DNA of 64,000 nt from Halomonas sp. H10-9-1 (GCF_040147005.1 NZ_JAMSHO010000001.1:62001-126000), one strand, 5' to 3'; shown: positions 28,191 through 38,785, counted from the first letter of the stretch. Program-made: numbers and translations. Notes: generated from the letters alone by a model not told the origin.

Positions 28191-28257
28191 CAAAAAGCCC
28201 CCGAAGGTTGATTGGGCGTCCAACTTTCGGGGTGCCGTTCATCTCGGGGGCTTTTTG
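28191..28257. terminator. Bidirectional terminator with a competing inner hairpin
   Basis: Arms 28191-28204 and 28244-28257 are perfect 14-bp complements flanked by A and T runs, so the element can end transcription in both directions. Part of the left arm (28199-28210) can instead pair with 28221-28232 (12 bp, one G-U). It follows djlA by about 60 bases and precedes the GST gene by 100. Confidence 0.8.
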
Positions 28258-28357
28258 CGTGCCGGGCGATGCGCTCCGATGGCCGGGGCGCCCGGCTCGC
28301 CACATTCCCGGGGATGCGCTAGCGTGGGGAGACCGAGACATCGCAAGGAGTCGTCCA

Positions 28358-28987
28358 ATGATTACCCTCTACGGTTTCCCCAACTCCCGCTCGCTGCGAG
28401 CGACCTGGACCCTGGAGGAGCTGGGCCTTTCGTATGCGTACCGCCACGTCGACCTGGGCCGCGGGGAAGGCCAGTCGGAGGCCTTCCTGGCGCGTCATCC
28501 CGACGGCAAGGTGCCGGTGCTGGAGGATGGTGAGCTTTCGCTCTTCGAGTCGGGGGCGATCTGTCGCTACCTCGCGGAGCGCTACGGCGAGCCGGGCGGC
28601 CTGCTGCCGGCCACCATCGAGGAGCGGGCCCAGGTCGATCAGTGGCTCTTCTTCATCATCGGCGAACTGGAGCAGCCGCTCTGGACCCAGGCCAAGCACA
28701 AGTTCGCCCTGCCGGGCGAGCAGCGCATCCCGGCGGTGCTGCCGACCGCCGCCTGGGAGTTTCAGCGGGCGTTGGCGGCCCTGGAGCGGCGTTTCGACGG
28801 CGAGAGCTGGCTGGTGGGGGATCGCTTCACCCTGGGGGACCTGCTGCTGACCCATACCCTGACCTGGGCCGTGCAGTTCAAGATGCGCCTGTCGCCGGCG
28901 CTGACCGCCTATCGTGAGCGCGTCGCGGCTAGGCCGGCGTTGGCGCGGGCGGCTGCGCGGGAGCGCAGCGGCGCCGAGCCGGGTTGA
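28358..28987 (+). CDS. Glutathione S-transferase family protein
   Basis: A 209-residue GST with the N-terminal thioredoxin-like domain (ITLYGFPNSRSLRATWTLEELGLSY, key part FPNSRSLRATW), the glutathione-contact region GKVPVLEDG and ESGAICRYLAERY, and an all-helical C-terminal domain containing GDRFTLGDLLL. The start was placed at 28358 because AAGGAG precedes it; the open frame upstream runs through the terminator. Substrate unknown. Confidence 0.92.
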   Translation: MITLYGFPNSRSLRATWTLEELGLSYAYRHVDLGRGEGQSEAFLARHPDGKVPVLEDGELSLFESGAICRYLAERYGEPGGLLPATIEERAQVDQWLFFIIGELEQPLWTQAKHKFALPGEQRIPAVLPTAAWEFQRALAALERRFDGESWLVGDRFTLGDLLLTHTLTWAVQFKMRLSPALTAYRERVAARPALARAAARERSGAEPG

Positions 28988-28997
28988 GCTCGGCGGC

Positions 28998-29633
28998 TCA
29001 GGGCTTGCGTTCGGTGGGCGTCTCCTCGACCGGGGTAAAGTCGCCCAGCACCATCATATGCCCCAGCTTGCCGGCCTTGGTGGAGAGGTAGTGCTCGTTG
29101 TGGGGATTGAGGCCGGTGGTCAGCGGCACCCGCTCCGCGACGTTGATGCCGGCACGGCTCAGGGCGTCTACCTTGCGCGGGTTGTTGGTCATCAGGCGCA
29201 GGGCGGCGATGCCCAGATGCTCGAGCATCGGCACGCAGAGGTCATAGCGGCGCAGGTCGGCGGCAAATCCCAGTCGCTCGTTGGCCTCCACGGTGTCGGC
29301 GCCCTGGTCCTGGAGGTGGTAGGCGCGAATCTTGTTGAGCAGCCCGATGCCGCGTCCCTCCTGGCGCAGATAGAACAGCACCCCGCGGCCCTCCTCGGCG
29401 ATGCGCTTGAGTGCCTCCTGCAGCTGGTAGCCGCAGTCGCAGCGCATCGAGAAGAGCGCATCGCCGGTCAGACACTCTGAGTGCACCCGACCCAGCACCG
29501 GCTGGCCATCGGCCACGTCGCCCAGGGTCAGGGCGATATGGTCCTTGCCGGTGGCCTCGTCCTCGAAGCCGTGCATGGTGAAGGTGGCCCAGGGGGTGGG
29601 CAGACGGGAGGCGGCGATAAAGCGAATCGTCAC
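28998..29633 (-). CDS. ribA: GTP cyclohydrolase II
   Basis: Opens GTP to the diaminopyrimidine at the head of riboflavin synthesis (211 aa). Zinc ligands are in the segment [18 protein letters not shown], followed by [16 protein letters not shown] and [10 protein letters not shown]. Stand-alone RibA, not fused to RibB. The GTG start at 29633 is preceded by GAGG. It is divergent from hemE. Confidence 0.95.
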   Translation of the reverse strand: MTIRFIAASRLPTPWATFTMHGFEDEATGKDHIALTLGDVADGQPVLGRVHSECLTGDALFSMRCDCGYQLQEALKRIAEEGRGVLFYLRQEGRGIGLLNKIRAYHLQDQGADTVEANERLGFAADLRRYDLCVPMLEHLGIAALRLMTNNPRKVDALSRAGINVAERVPLTTGLNPHNEHYLSTKAGKLGHMMVLGDFTPVEETPTERKP

Positions 29634-29767
29634 GGGTTACCTCGGTATCAGGCCGCGGGCGGCGCCGCAGGGTGGGCGATATTCTATCAGGAAGGCCGGC
29701 GAGGCTCACGACCGGGGCGCAAGCATCGGGTACAATGCAGGCACATTTCGCGTGGATGACCGCCTGC

Positions 29768-30844
29768 ATGGAACTCAAGAACGATCGCTTTCTGCGCGCC
29801 CTGGCGCGTCAGCCGGTAGACCGCACCCCGGTGTGGATGATGCGCCAGGCCGGCCGCTACCTGCCGGAATATCGTGCTACCCGCGCCGAGGCCGGCAACT
29901 TCATGGACCTGTGCCGCAACCAGGATCTGGCCTGTGAGGTCACCCTGCAGCCCCTGGAGCGCTATCCGCTGGATGCGGCGATCCTGTTCTCGGATATCCT
30001 CACCATTCCCGATGCCATGGGCCTGGGGCTCTACTTCGAGACCGGCGAGGGTCCCAAGTTCCGCAAGCCGGTGCGCACGGCCGAGGATGTTGCGGCGCTG
30101 CGTGCTCCCGATGCCGAGCGCGACCTCGACTACGTGATGCGGGCGGTCTCCACCATTCGCCGCGAGCTCAACGGGCGCGTGCCGCTGATCGGCTTCTCCG
30201 GCAGCCCCTGGACGCTGGCAACCTACATGGTGGAGGGCGGCTCCAGCAAGGACTTCCGCCACGTCAAGACCATGCTCTACGACACGCCCAGCGTGATGCA
30301 TGATCTGCTCGACACCCTGGCCACGGCAGCCACCGACTACCTCAACGCTCAGATCCGTGCCGGTGCCCAGGCGGTGCAGATCTTCGATACTTGGGGCGGG
30401 GCGCTCTCCACGCCGGCCTACCTGGAGTTCTCGCTGCGTTACATGGAGCAGATCGTGGCCGGCCTGATTCGCGAGCATGAGGGCCGCCGCGTGCCGGTGA
30501 TCCTGTTCACCAAGAACGGCGGGCAGTGGCTCGAGGACATCGCCCTGGCGGGCTCCGACGCCGTGGGCCTGGACTGGAGCACCGAACTCTCCGATGCCCG
30601 CGGCCGGGTGGGCCACAAGGTTGCCCTGCAGGGTAACCTCGACCCCAACGTGCTGTTCGCCCGCCCGGCGGCGATTCGTGCCGAGGTGGCGCGCATCCTG
30701 GAGAGCTATGGTGAGGGCCCGGGTCACGTCTTCAACCTCGGCCACGGCATCAGCCAGTTCACCAACCCCGATAACGTCGTCGCCTTCATGGAGGCACTGC
30801 ACGACCTGAGTCCGGCCTACCACCGCAATATCATGCATGGCTGA
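29768..30844 (+). CDS. hemE: Uroporphyrinogen decarboxylase
   Basis: Converts uroporphyrinogen III to coproporphyrinogen III in haem synthesis (358 aa). Signature [16 protein letters not shown] is present near residue 25, with [15 protein letters not shown] and [13 protein letters not shown] further on. The start [12 protein letters not shown] at 29768 matches known HemE N-termini; an ATG 12 bases upstream is an alternative. Its end overlaps the next gene by 8 bases. Confidence 0.96.
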   Translation: MELKNDRFLRALARQPVDRTPVWMMRQAGRYLPEYRATRAEAGNFMDLCRNQDLACEVTLQPLERYPLDAAILFSDILTIPDAMGLGLYFETGEGPKFRKPVRTAEDVAALRAPDAERDLDYVMRAVSTIRRELNGRVPLIGFSGSPWTLATYMVEGGSSKDFRHVKTMLYDTPSVMHDLLDTLATAATDYLNAQIRAGAQAVQIFDTWGGALSTPAYLEFSLRYMEQIVAGLIREHEGRRVPVILFTKNGGQWLEDIALAGSDAVGLDWSTELSDARGRVGHKVALQGNLDPNVLFARPAAIRAEVARILESYGEGPGHVFNLGHGISQFTNPDNVVAFMEALHDLSPAYHRNIMHG

Positions 30845-31229
30845 ATGGCTCGGGCTCGGCAGGCTGCAACGCCTGCACGACCGGCGCCGCCTGTGGGCGG
30901 CGCTGGCCGTTGTGGCGGCACTGGTCATTGCCCTGGGCAGCCTGACCCCAGGACAGGAGATGCCCAGTCACCTGCCCTGGGACAAGCTCAACCACTTCGT
31001 GGGCTACGCCGGTCTCGCCGGGCTGATCGGCTTGGCCGGCGTCCGCTTGCCGTTCGCGCTGCTGCTCGCCGCCGGTTACGGCGGCGCCCTCGAGTTCGCC
31101 CAGATCCCGGTGCCGGGGCGTAGCGGCGGCGACTGGGCCGATATCCTGGCCAATGCTCTCGGTGCGGGGGCTGCCGTGCTGCTGCTGGTCGGCTTGCGCC
31201 GGCTGCTGCGGATCGCGAGTCGGGGCTGA
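30837..31229 (+). CDS. VanZ family membrane protein
   Basis: Small membrane protein of 130 residues with about four hydrophobic segments. The stretch [18 protein letters not shown] and the later [29 protein letters not shown] (key parts DKLNHFVGY and [16 protein letters not shown]) match the VanZ-like domain. It overlaps hemE by 8 bases and is probably co-transcribed. Function in non-resistant bacteria is not known. Confidence 0.88.
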   Translation: MAEWLGLGRLQRLHDRRRLWAALAVVAALVIALGSLTPGQEMPSHLPWDKLNHFVGYAGLAGLIGLAGVRLPFALLLAAGYGGALEFAQIPVPGRSGGDWADILANALGAGAAVLLLVGLRRLLRIASRG

Positions 31230-31239
31230 GGCGCGCGTC

Positions 31240-31725
31240 CTAGAGACGCGGCTCCCCGGTCGTCGGTTCGCCGTGGGAGACACCGTTGAGGTCCAGGGAG
31301 GGTTCGCGGTTGCGGCGGGAGCGCAACGACTCGGCGGCTCGGGTCACCCGGGCGCTGCCTACCGCCTCACCCTCGGTGGAGAGGGGACGAGCCTCGCTGG
31401 TCCAGGCGGCCTGGGGGTCATGCACCGCGGGACGGCGCTCCCAGGAGCGGGTGATCACCGGTCCGGCGCCCAGCTGACCGACCAGATGGTGAGGCAGCAG
31501 CGCAAGCTCGGTCATCAGGCGCAGCAGCATGGCGGCCAGCAGCCAGAGGCCGCCGCCCAGCGCCAGGTCGGGCCAGGCATCCTGCCAGGTGGTGGCCGCC
31601 AGCCACGGCGTGCGTGGGGCGAGCCATAGCGCCGCGCCGGCCGCGAGGCCAAGCTGCAGCAGCAGGTGGCAGGCGAGCAGGGTGCCGCGTGACAGCGGGC
31701 GGCGGGGAAACAGTAATTGACGCAT
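31240..31725 (-). CDS. Hypothetical membrane protein
   Basis: A 161-residue protein I do not recognise. Two hydrophobic segments lie near residues 15-35 and 52-75; the C-terminal 85 residues are hydrophilic, charged and probably cytoplasmic. The ATG at 31725 has GAGGA upstream. It converges with vanZ. The frame stays open much farther upstream, but that part is antisense to the gene at 31927 and is not credible. Confidence 0.65.
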   Translation of the reverse strand: MRQLLFPRRPLSRGTLLACHLLLQLGLAAGAALWLAPRTPWLAATTWQDAWPDLALGGGLWLLAAMLLRLMTELALLPHHLVGQLGAGPVITRSWERRPAVHDPQAAWTSEARPLSTEGEAVGSARVTRAAESLRSRRNREPSLDLNGVSHGEPTTGEPRL

Positions 31726-31926
31726 CGGGGTCCTCCCGGGAGTACAGCATGGAGATGAGACGCACCGGCATCCCTGCCGGCCAGATGGAATGCTACCCCA
31801 GGTCAGGCTCCCCTGCAGTTGTCGCCGATTGCCGTCGGTAGCGGGTTGACCCGCGTCAAGGCGCTTGCCATGGTTGACTCTGGAGCGGTCGGCGGTCGCC
31901 GGTCGCTGTTCCACCGGTATCGAGGA

Positions 31927-32361
31927 GTGGCTATAACAACCTATATCGTGGTGGCGGATGCGGCGCGGGCGCGGATCTTCACCCGTGACGCGCTCACGCT
32001 GGTCGAGCAGGATAGCCTGCTGCACTCGGCCAGTCGGCTGCACGCGGGGGACCTGGTGACGGATCGCGGCTCCGACGTGCATGAGTCGACGTCGAACAGT
32101 TCGCGTTCCTCCGGTGGCGAGAGCACGGCACGGACCCATGAGGAGCTGGTGTTCGCCAAGGAGGTGGCCGATCACCTCTATCGGGCGCGTACCGACAACC
32201 GCATGGAAAAGCTGATCCTGGTGGCGCCGGCCCGTTTTCTCGGCCAGTTGCGCGACAAGCTCGATGCTCCCACCGCGAAGCTGGTCATCCACTCCCTGAC
32301 CAAGGACCTCACCAAGGCGAGCCTCGAAGGCATCCAGGAGGCGGTCAGCGATATGCGCTGA
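31927..32361 (+). CDS. Host attachment protein family (PF10116-like)
   Basis: About 144 residues, starting near TTYIVVADAARARIF, which is the typical N-terminus of the so-called host attachment family. It continues with a polar serine-rich linker and an alpha/beta half with HLYRARTDNRMEKLILVAPARFLGQLRDKL (key part KLILVAPARFLG). The start is unclear: GTG at 31927 fits the family, an ATG at 31870 would add 19 residues. The biochemical role of the family is unsettled. Confidence 0.8.
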   Translation: MAITTYIVVADAARARIFTRDALTLVEQDSLLHSASRLHAGDLVTDRGSDVHESTSNSSRSSGGESTARTHEELVFAKEVADHLYRARTDNRMEKLILVAPARFLGQLRDKLDAPTAKLVIHSLTKDLTKASLEGIQEAVSDMR

Positions 32362-32417
32362 CAAGGCTGGCTTTCTTTTCAGCGTGGGCCCGGTGCCGTT
32401 CGGGAGACGGCCTCGTC

Positions 32418-33344
32418 TCACGGCACCGGCGGCAGGTCGATCTGGTCGCTGCGGGTCACGCCCTCGGTCATCTGCCGACACAGCTTGAGGAACTCGCGCA
32501 TGCCGGTGGCGAGGTACTTGTGGCGGTGCCAGATGAAGGTGAACTGGCGGCTCAGATCCAGTTCCGGGGTGGCGATGGGCACCAGGCTACCGCGGCGGAA
32601 GGCATCGCGCAGGGCGAGCCGTGAGACACAGCCGATCCCCAGTCCCGACTCCACCGCGCGCTTGATGCCCTCGGTGTGTTCCAGCTCCAGCAACACGTTG
32701 AAGCGCCCGCGGCGGTGGCGCGCCGCCTGCTCCAGGGTCAGGCGCGTACCGGAGCCCTCCTCGCGCATGATCCACGCCTCGCGCAGCAGCCGGTTGAGTT
32801 CCACCTCGCCGGCCCCGGCGAGGGGGTGGCGAGGCGAGCAGAACACCACCAGCTCGTCCTCCACCCAGGGCTGGGTGACCACGTCCTCTTCCTCGCACTG
32901 CCCCTCGATCAGCCCCAGGTCGAGACGGTGGTGGCGGACGCTCTCCACGATGGCGCGGGTATTGCGCACCGCCAGGCGTATCCGGCTGCCGGGGTAGCGC
33001 TGCATGAAGTCGCTGATCAGCAGGGTGGCGAGGTAGTTGCCGATCGTTAGCGTGGCGCCCACGTCAAGCACGCCGATGCCCTGTTGGCCGTGGAGCAGCT
33101 CCTCTACCTCCTCGGCGCGGTCGAGCAGCGCGACCGCCTTGGGCAGCAGCTGGAAGCCCAGGGCGTTGAGGCGCAGCCGCTTGCCGTGGCGGTCCAGCAA
33201 CTGGCAGTTGAACTGCTTCTCCAGTTCGGCCAGGGCGCTGCTGGCGGCGGACTGGGAGAGCGCCAGTGATCGGGCGGCTCGCGATACGCTCTCGTGCTGG
33301 GCGACTGCCACAAAGACCTCCAGCTGGCGCAGGGTGAAGCGCAT
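32418..33344 (-). CDS. finR: LysR family regulator, FinR-like
   Basis: LysR regulator of 308 residues. The N-terminal helix-turn-helix covers about 1-60 (QHESVSRAARSLALSQSAASSALAELE, key part AARSLALSQSAASSAL), the rest is the periplasmic-binding-like effector domain. It is divergent from fpr, the same arrangement as finR-fpr in Pseudomonas, where FinR activates ferredoxin-NADP reductase under superoxide or sulfur stress. The symbol rests on that gene pairing. Confidence 0.85.
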   Translation of the reverse strand: MRFTLRQLEVFVAVAQHESVSRAARSLALSQSAASSALAELEKQFNCQLLDRHGKRLRLNALGFQLLPKAVALLDRAEEVEELLHGQQGIGVLDVGATLTIGNYLATLLISDFMQRYPGSRIRLAVRNTRAIVESVRHHRLDLGLIEGQCEEEDVVTQPWVEDELVVFCSPRHPLAGAGEVELNRLLREAWIMREEGSGTRLTLEQAARHRRGRFNVLLELEHTEGIKRAVESGLGIGCVSRLALRDAFRRGSLVPIATPELDLSRQFTFIWHRHKYLATGMREFLKLCRQMTEGVTRSDQIDLPPVP

Positions 33345-33487
33345 GGTGCTCTCCAGTGATGCATATCAATGCGATGAATAAAGGTTATCCATACAATCCA
33401 TTTAACAGATAACGCCTCCTGCCTTAGAATTCAAATCAAATATTGACATCGCCTTTATTCTTTTTTGACATATCAAAAGGAGCCGAC

Positions 33488-34264
33488 ATGAGCAAATTCG
33501 CCCTTGAAGAGGTGCTCAGCGTCCACCACTGGAACGACACCCTGTTCAGCTTCCGTACCACCCGCGAGCGCAGCCTACGCTTCAAGAACGGCCAATTTGT
33601 GATGATCGGCCTGGAGGTGAACGGCAAGCCGCTGATGCGCGCCTACTCCATCGCCAGCCCCAACTACGAGGATCACCTGGAGTTCTTCAGCATCAAGGTG
33701 CCCGATGGCCCCCTGACGTCGCGACTGCAGCATCTCCAGGTGGGCGACCAGATCATGGTCAGCCGCAAGCCCACCGGCACCTTGGTCACCGACGACCTGC
33801 TGCCGGGGCGCAACCTCTATCTGCTCTCCACCGGCACCGGGCTCGCGCCCTTCATGAGCCTGACCCAGGACCCCGAGGTCTACGAGCGCTTCGAGAAGGT
33901 GGTGCTGGTGCATGGTGTGCGCAACGTCAGCGAGCTGGCCTATGCCGACTTCATCCAGCAGGAGCTGCCGGCCCACGAATACCTGGGCGAGGAGATCGCC
34001 GAGAAGCTGATCTACTACCCCACGGTGACCCGCGAGGAGTTTCACACCATGGGCCGCTTGACCGACCATATCCGCAGCGGCAAGCTCGCCGAGGACACCG
34101 GCCTGCCGGCCCTGGACCCCAAGCAGGATCGCGCCATGATCTGCGGCAGCCCGGCCATGCTGGAGAGCACCAGCGAACTGCTCGACGAGCTGGGCTTCAA
34201 GATCTCGCCGCGCATGGGCGAGCCCGGGGACTACGTGATCGAGCGGGCGTTCGTCGAGAAGTGA
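33488..34264 (+). CDS. fpr: Ferredoxin--NADP reductase
   Basis: FAD enzyme (258 aa) that exchanges electrons between NADPH and ferredoxin or flavodoxin. The FAD motif is MRAYSIASPNY, the NADP site has LSTGTGLAPFMSL, and the C-terminus ends VIERAFVEK as in bacterial Fpr. The ATG at 33488 follows AAAAGGAG; an in-frame start 45 bases upstream lacks one. It is divergent from finR. A clear terminator follows. Confidence 0.95.
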   Translation: MSKFALEEVLSVHHWNDTLFSFRTTRERSLRFKNGQFVMIGLEVNGKPLMRAYSIASPNYEDHLEFFSIKVPDGPLTSRLQHLQVGDQIMVSRKPTGTLVTDDLLPGRNLYLLSTGTGLAPFMSLTQDPEVYERFEKVVLVHGVRNVSELAYADFIQQELPAHEYLGEEIAEKLIYYPTVTREEFHTMGRLTDHIRSGKLAEDTGLPALDPKQDRAMICGSPAMLESTSELLDELGFKISPRMGEPGDYVIERAFVEK

Positions 34265-34310
34265 CCGGGCTGCGCCCGGAGCTCTAAGCCGTAAGCTTTA
34301 AGCGATAAGA

Positions 34311-34344
34311 GAAACCCCATCCGGCTTCCGTCGGATGGGGTTTC
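34311..34344 (+). terminator. Rho-independent terminator of fpr
   Basis: Perfect 13-bp arms (34311-34323 and 34332-34344) with an eight-base loop; the right arm ends in GGGGTTTC and continues CTTG. It lies about 50 bases after fpr. Confidence 0.82.
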
Positions 34345-34377
34345 CTTGTCTGGATCAGCTAACGAGCCAAGCTCGGC

Positions 34378-34457
<80 letters not shown>

Positions 34458-34458
34458 G

Positions 34459-34854
<396 letters not shown>

Positions 34855-34881
34855 CTAGGATACACCCCGCCGCCGGGGAAG

Positions 34882-34905
34882 AAAAAAGGCCCCCTTGCGG
34901 GGGCC
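34882..34905 (-). terminator. Terminator downstream of amtB
   Basis: A 7-bp GGCCCCC/GGGGGCC stem (34888-34894 with 34899-34905) with a four-base loop, followed on the - strand by TTTTTTCTT. Confidence 0.85.
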
Positions 34906-34942
34906 AGGTGGAGCACGCCAGCTCACTCGTTACGCGTTGCCT

Positions 34943-36193
34943 TCATTTCTTGGCGACGCTGAACTCGGGGTAGGCCTCCATGCCGCATTCGGTCAGGTCG
35001 ACCCCCTCGTACTCTTCCTCCTCGCTGACACGGATGCCCATCACCGCCTTGAGGATGCCCCAGACGATCAGGCTGGCCAGGAAGACCCAGGCGAAGATGC
35101 CGACGATGCCGAGCAGCTGGGCGCCGAAGGTGGCGTCGCCGTTGGTCAGCGGCACCGCCAGCAGCCCCCAGATGCCGACCACACCGTGTACCGAGATGGC
35201 ACCCACCGGGTCATCGATCTTCAGCTTGTCCAGGGCAACGATGGCGGCTACCACGATGGCCCCGCCCACGGCGCCGATCAGGGCGGCGCCCGGGGCGGAG
35301 GGGGACAGCGGGTCGGCGGTGATCGCCACCAGGCCGGCCAGGGCGCCGTTGAGGGTCATGGTCAGATCGGCCTTGCGGAACCACAGCTTGGCAACGATCA
35401 GGGCGGCGATCACCCCGCCTGCCGCCGCGGCATTGGTGTTGGTCAGCACCTGGGCGACGTTGTTGGCGGAGGCGATATCGGAGATCTTGAGCTCGGAACC
35501 GCCATTGAACCCGAACCAGCCCATCCACAGGATGAAGGTGCCCAGGGTGGCCAGTGGCAGGTTGGCGCCGGGGATGGCATAGATGCTGCCGTCCCTGCCG
35601 TACTTGCCCTTGCGCGGGCCGAGCACCAGCACGCCGGCCAGCGCCGCAGCCGCACCGGCCATGTGCACGATGCCGGAACCGGCGTAGTCGGAGAAGCCGG
35701 CCGCGGAGAGCCAGCCACCACCCCAGGTCCAATAACCCGAGACCGGGTAGATCAGGCCGGTCATCACCACGGCGAAGGCCAGGAAGGCCCACAGCTTCAT
35801 GCGCTCGGCCACGGCCCCGGATACGATGGACATGGCGGTGGCCACGAACACCACCTGGAAGAAGTAGTCGGCACGCATGGAGTAGTACGGCGCGTCGTCG
35901 CCGCCGGCCAGCACGGCGTCCACGCCGTTCTCGCCGCCCAGCAGCACGCCCAGGTTGGGCAGGATGCCGCCGCCCGGGCTCGAGTACATGATGGAGTAGC
36001 CCACCAGCAGGTACAGGGTGCAGGCGATGGCGAACAGGGCGATGTTCTTGGTGAGGATCTCGGCGGTGTTCTTGGCGCGCACCAGGCCGGCCTCGAGCAT
36101 GGCGAAGCCGGCGGCCATCCACATCACCAGCACGCCGCAGATCAGGAAGTAGAAGGTATCGAGCGCATAGCTCAGTTCGGTCAGTTCACTCAT
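34943..36193 (-). CDS. amtB: Ammonium transporter
   Basis: Ammonia/ammonium channel of 416 residues with about 11 membrane segments. It starts with a hydrophobic segment (LDTFYFLICGVLVMWMAAGFAMLEAGLVR, key part MAAGFAMLEAGLVR) and shows the Amt signature DYAGSGIVHMAGAAAALAG with the pore histidine, plus HGVVGIWGLLAVPL. It is transcribed after one PII gene and before another, so PII gating of the channel is expected. Confidence 0.96.
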   Translation of the reverse strand: MSELTELSYALDTFYFLICGVLVMWMAAGFAMLEAGLVRAKNTAEILTKNIALFAIACTLYLLVGYSIMYSSPGGGILPNLGVLLGGENGVDAVLAGGDDAPYYSMRADYFFQVVFVATAMSIVSGAVAERMKLWAFLAFAVVMTGLIYPVSGYWTWGGGWLSAAGFSDYAGSGIVHMAGAAAALAGVLVLGPRKGKYGRDGSIYAIPGANLPLATLGTFILWMGWFGFNGGSELKISDIASANNVAQVLTNTNAAAAGGVIAALIVAKLWFRKADLTMTLNGALAGLVAITADPLSPSAPGAALIGAVGGAIVVAAIVALDKLKIDDPVGAISVHGVVGIWGLLAVPLTNGDATFGAQLLGIVGIFAWVFLASLIVWGILKAVMGIRVSEEEEYEGVDLTECGMEAYPEFSVAKK

Positions 36194-36246
36194 GGGGCTT
36201 GCTCCAGGCAGGGTAACGACAGGCGATTCCGGGTGGGGCGTGACGC

Positions 36247-36675
<429 letters not shown>

Positions 36676-36744
36676 CTATATCATCATGTTAAATAATCGT
36701 CCCAGGCCGAGGGCGCTCCGCCCATGGCCGCATGCTGGTCCCCA

Positions 36745-36761
36745 TGCACCGTGATGGTGCC
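36745..36761 (-). promoter_or_regulatory. NtrC-like binding site
   Basis: TGCACC-GTGAT-GGTGCC is a near-perfect dyad of the NtrC type (GCACC-N5-GGTGC), about 100 bases upstream of the sigma-54 promoter, the normal enhancer distance. Confidence 0.65.
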
Positions 36762-36853
36762 TGTGCATGCCCCGCGCGCCCTGCAAGAGGGCATGCGTCT
36801 CCGGGGCGCCACGCGTATCCTGTAGCTCGTCATCCCCAATCAGGAGAAGCGTC

Positions 36854-37198
36854 ATGGTGACCCACGATAGAATCGGTCGGCTGGCCCAGCAGATCGGTGA
36901 ACGCCTGCAGGGCGCCTCCCAGGCTCCCGAAGAGGTACAGAAGGGTATCCAGCAGGTGGTGAAGGGTGCCTTCGACCGTCTCGAACTGGTCTCCCGCGAG
37001 GACTTCGATATCTTGATGGACGTGCTGCAGCGCACTCGGTCGCGGGTCGAGGCCCTGGAGAAGCAGGTCGCCGCCCTCGAGGCGTTGGTGGAGGCACAGG
37101 GCGGCGGCGCGGCCGAGGGCGCCGACGCCTTGGCGGCGAGCGACCCGAACGGTGAAGGCAAGCGTGCCGAGCACAAGAGCGAGGACGCCGCCTCCTGA
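36854..37198 (+). CDS. ubiK: Ubiquinone biosynthesis accessory factor UbiK (YqiC/BMFP)
   Basis: A 114-residue protein of the BMFP family. It is an amphipathic N-terminal helix (IGRLAQQIGERLQG) followed by a trimeric coiled coil (SREDFDILMDVLQRTRSRVEALEKQVAALEALV, key part VEALEKQVAALE), then a low-complexity acidic tail. UbiK assists the UbiJ-containing complex of aerobic ubiquinone synthesis. The ATG at 36854 follows AGGAG; a longer upstream frame is not credible. Confidence 0.9.
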   Translation: MVTHDRIGRLAQQIGERLQGASQAPEEVQKGIQQVVKGAFDRLELVSREDFDILMDVLQRTRSRVEALEKQVAALEALVEAQGGGAAEGADALAASDPNGEGKRAEHKSEDAAS

Positions 37199-37264
37199 GT
37201 CGCGTCGGGCGGCCCGCCGCGCTGTGGACTAGCCTGAGAGCAGTCCATCCGCGAGGGAACGCCC

Positions 37265-38767
37265 ATGACGCTGGCGATCGTGCACACCCGGGCCGGGCTC
37301 GGCCTGGAGGCACCCGAGGTGCAGGTGGAAGTACACCTCTCCAATGGCCTGCCCAGCATGACGCTGGTCGGGCTGCCGGAAACGGCGGTGAAGGAGAGCC
37401 GTGAGCGGGTGCGCAGCGCCCTGGTCAACGCCGGCTTCGAGTATCCACTGCGGCGCATCACCCTCAACCTGGCCCCCGCCGACCTGCCCAAGGAGGGTGG
37501 CCGTTTCGACTTGCCCATCGCCCTGGGGCTGCTGCTCGCCTCCGGCCAACTGCCGCCCGGTTGCCTGGAGGCGACCGAGAGCGTCGGCGAGCTGGCGCTG
37601 GATGGCGCCCTCAGGCGGGTAGAGGGCGTGCTGCCGCTGGCTTTGGCGGCGCGCCGCGCCGGGCGGCGGCTGATCGTGCCGCGAGCCAACGCCGACGAGG
37701 CGGCCCTGGCCGGCGAGCTCGAGGTGCTGCCGGCCGACCACCTGCTGGACGTGGTCGCCCACCTCCTGGGCCAGGCCCCTATCGCTCCCCACCGGCTGTC
37801 GCACCCGCCCGCGGCCACCCGGCCGTTGCCCGACCTTGCCGAGGTGCGCGGCCAGTTCCAGGCGCGCCGCGCGCTGGAGGTGGCCGCCGCGGGGTCTCAC
37901 AACCTGCTGTTCGCCGGTCCGCCAGGCACTGGCAAGACCATGCTGGCCAGCCGCCTCCCGGGCATCCTGCCGCCGCTCACCGACGACGAGGCCCTGGAGG
38001 TGGCGGCGGTGCGCTCGGTGAGCGGGCTGCCGCTACGGGCCGAGTGGGGCCGGCGCCCCTTCCGTGCGCCGCACCATACCGCCAGTGCCGTGGCCCTGGT
38101 GGGTGGTGGCGCGCGGCCGCGCCCCGGCGAGATCTCCCTGGCCCACCATGGGGTGCTGTTCCTCGACGAGCTGCCGGAGTTCCCGCGCCATGTGCTGGAG
38201 GTGATGCGCGAGCCCATGGAGTCTGGTCGCATTCATATCGCCCGGGCCAGCCATGAGCGGCGCTACCCGGCGCGCTTCATGCTCGTGGCGGCGATGAATC
38301 CTTGCCCGTGTGGCCACCTGGGCGACCCGCGCCAGGCCTGCCACTGCACCGCGGCGCAAATTCAGCGCTACCAGTCGCGGCTATCGGGGCCGCTGCTCGA
38401 TCGCATCGACCTGCAGGTGGAGGTGCCGGCACTCCCCCCGGAGCAGCTCACCGCCAACCAGCCGGGGGAGGACTCCGCCACGGTGCGCAGCCGAGTGCTC
38501 GCCGCCCGCGAGCGGCAGCTGGCGCGGGGCGCACTGAATGCCCATCTGGCGGGGAGGGAACTGGAGACGGCCTGTGGCCTCTCGGCGCCGGATCGCGCCT
38601 GGCTGGCCGAGGTGCTCGAGCGGCTCAAGCTCTCGGCGCGGGCCTATCATCGCGTGCTGCGGGTGGCGCTGACCCTGGCCGACCTGGCCGGGGTGACGCG
38701 TCCCGAGCGCGAGCAGCTGATCGAGGCGGTGGGCTATCGCCAGCTCGATAGGCTCCTCAAGGGGTGA
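37265..38767 (+). CDS. comM: YifB/ComM family Mg-chelatase-like AAA ATPase
   Basis: A 500-residue protein. The N-terminal LonC-like domain (GLPSMTLVGLPETAVKESRERV, key part LVGLPETAVKESRERV) is followed by the AAA module with Walker A GPPGTGKTM, and PCPCGHLGDPRQ. ComM is a branch-migration helicase that promotes integration of heterologous DNA in natural transformation. It is the last of two + strand genes after ubiK and converges with a lipoprotein gene. Confidence 0.95.
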   Translation: MTLAIVHTRAGLGLEAPEVQVEVHLSNGLPSMTLVGLPETAVKESRERVRSALVNAGFEYPLRRITLNLAPADLPKEGGRFDLPIALGLLLASGQLPPGCLEATESVGELALDGALRRVEGVLPLALAARRAGRRLIVPRANADEAALAGELEVLPADHLLDVVAHLLGQAPIAPHRLSHPPAATRPLPDLAEVRGQFQARRALEVAAAGSHNLLFAGPPGTGKTMLASRLPGILPPLTDDEALEVAAVRSVSGLPLRAEWGRRPFRAPHHTASAVALVGGGARPRPGEISLAHHGVLFLDELPEFPRHVLEVMREPMESGRIHIARASHERRYPARFMLVAAMNPCPCGHLGDPRQACHCTAAQIQRYQSRLSGPLLDRIDLQVEVPALPPEQLTANQPGEDSATVRSRVLAARERQLARGALNAHLAGRELETACGLSAPDRAWLAEVLERLKLSARAYHRVLRVALTLADLAGVTRPEREQLIEAVGYRQLDRLLKG

Positions 38768-38785
38768 GCGCGCCTTTCGCGATGG

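Noticed and set aside
31726..32481. Extension of the hypothetical membrane gene (31240-31725) to a 413-codon frame
   Set aside because: The upstream part is antisense to the host-attachment-family gene; the ATG at 31725 has a ribosome site.
33465..33476. TTGACATATCAA before fpr as an Fnr box
   Set aside because: The spacing between TTGA and TCAA is 4, not 6, so it does not fit the Fnr/Anr consensus.
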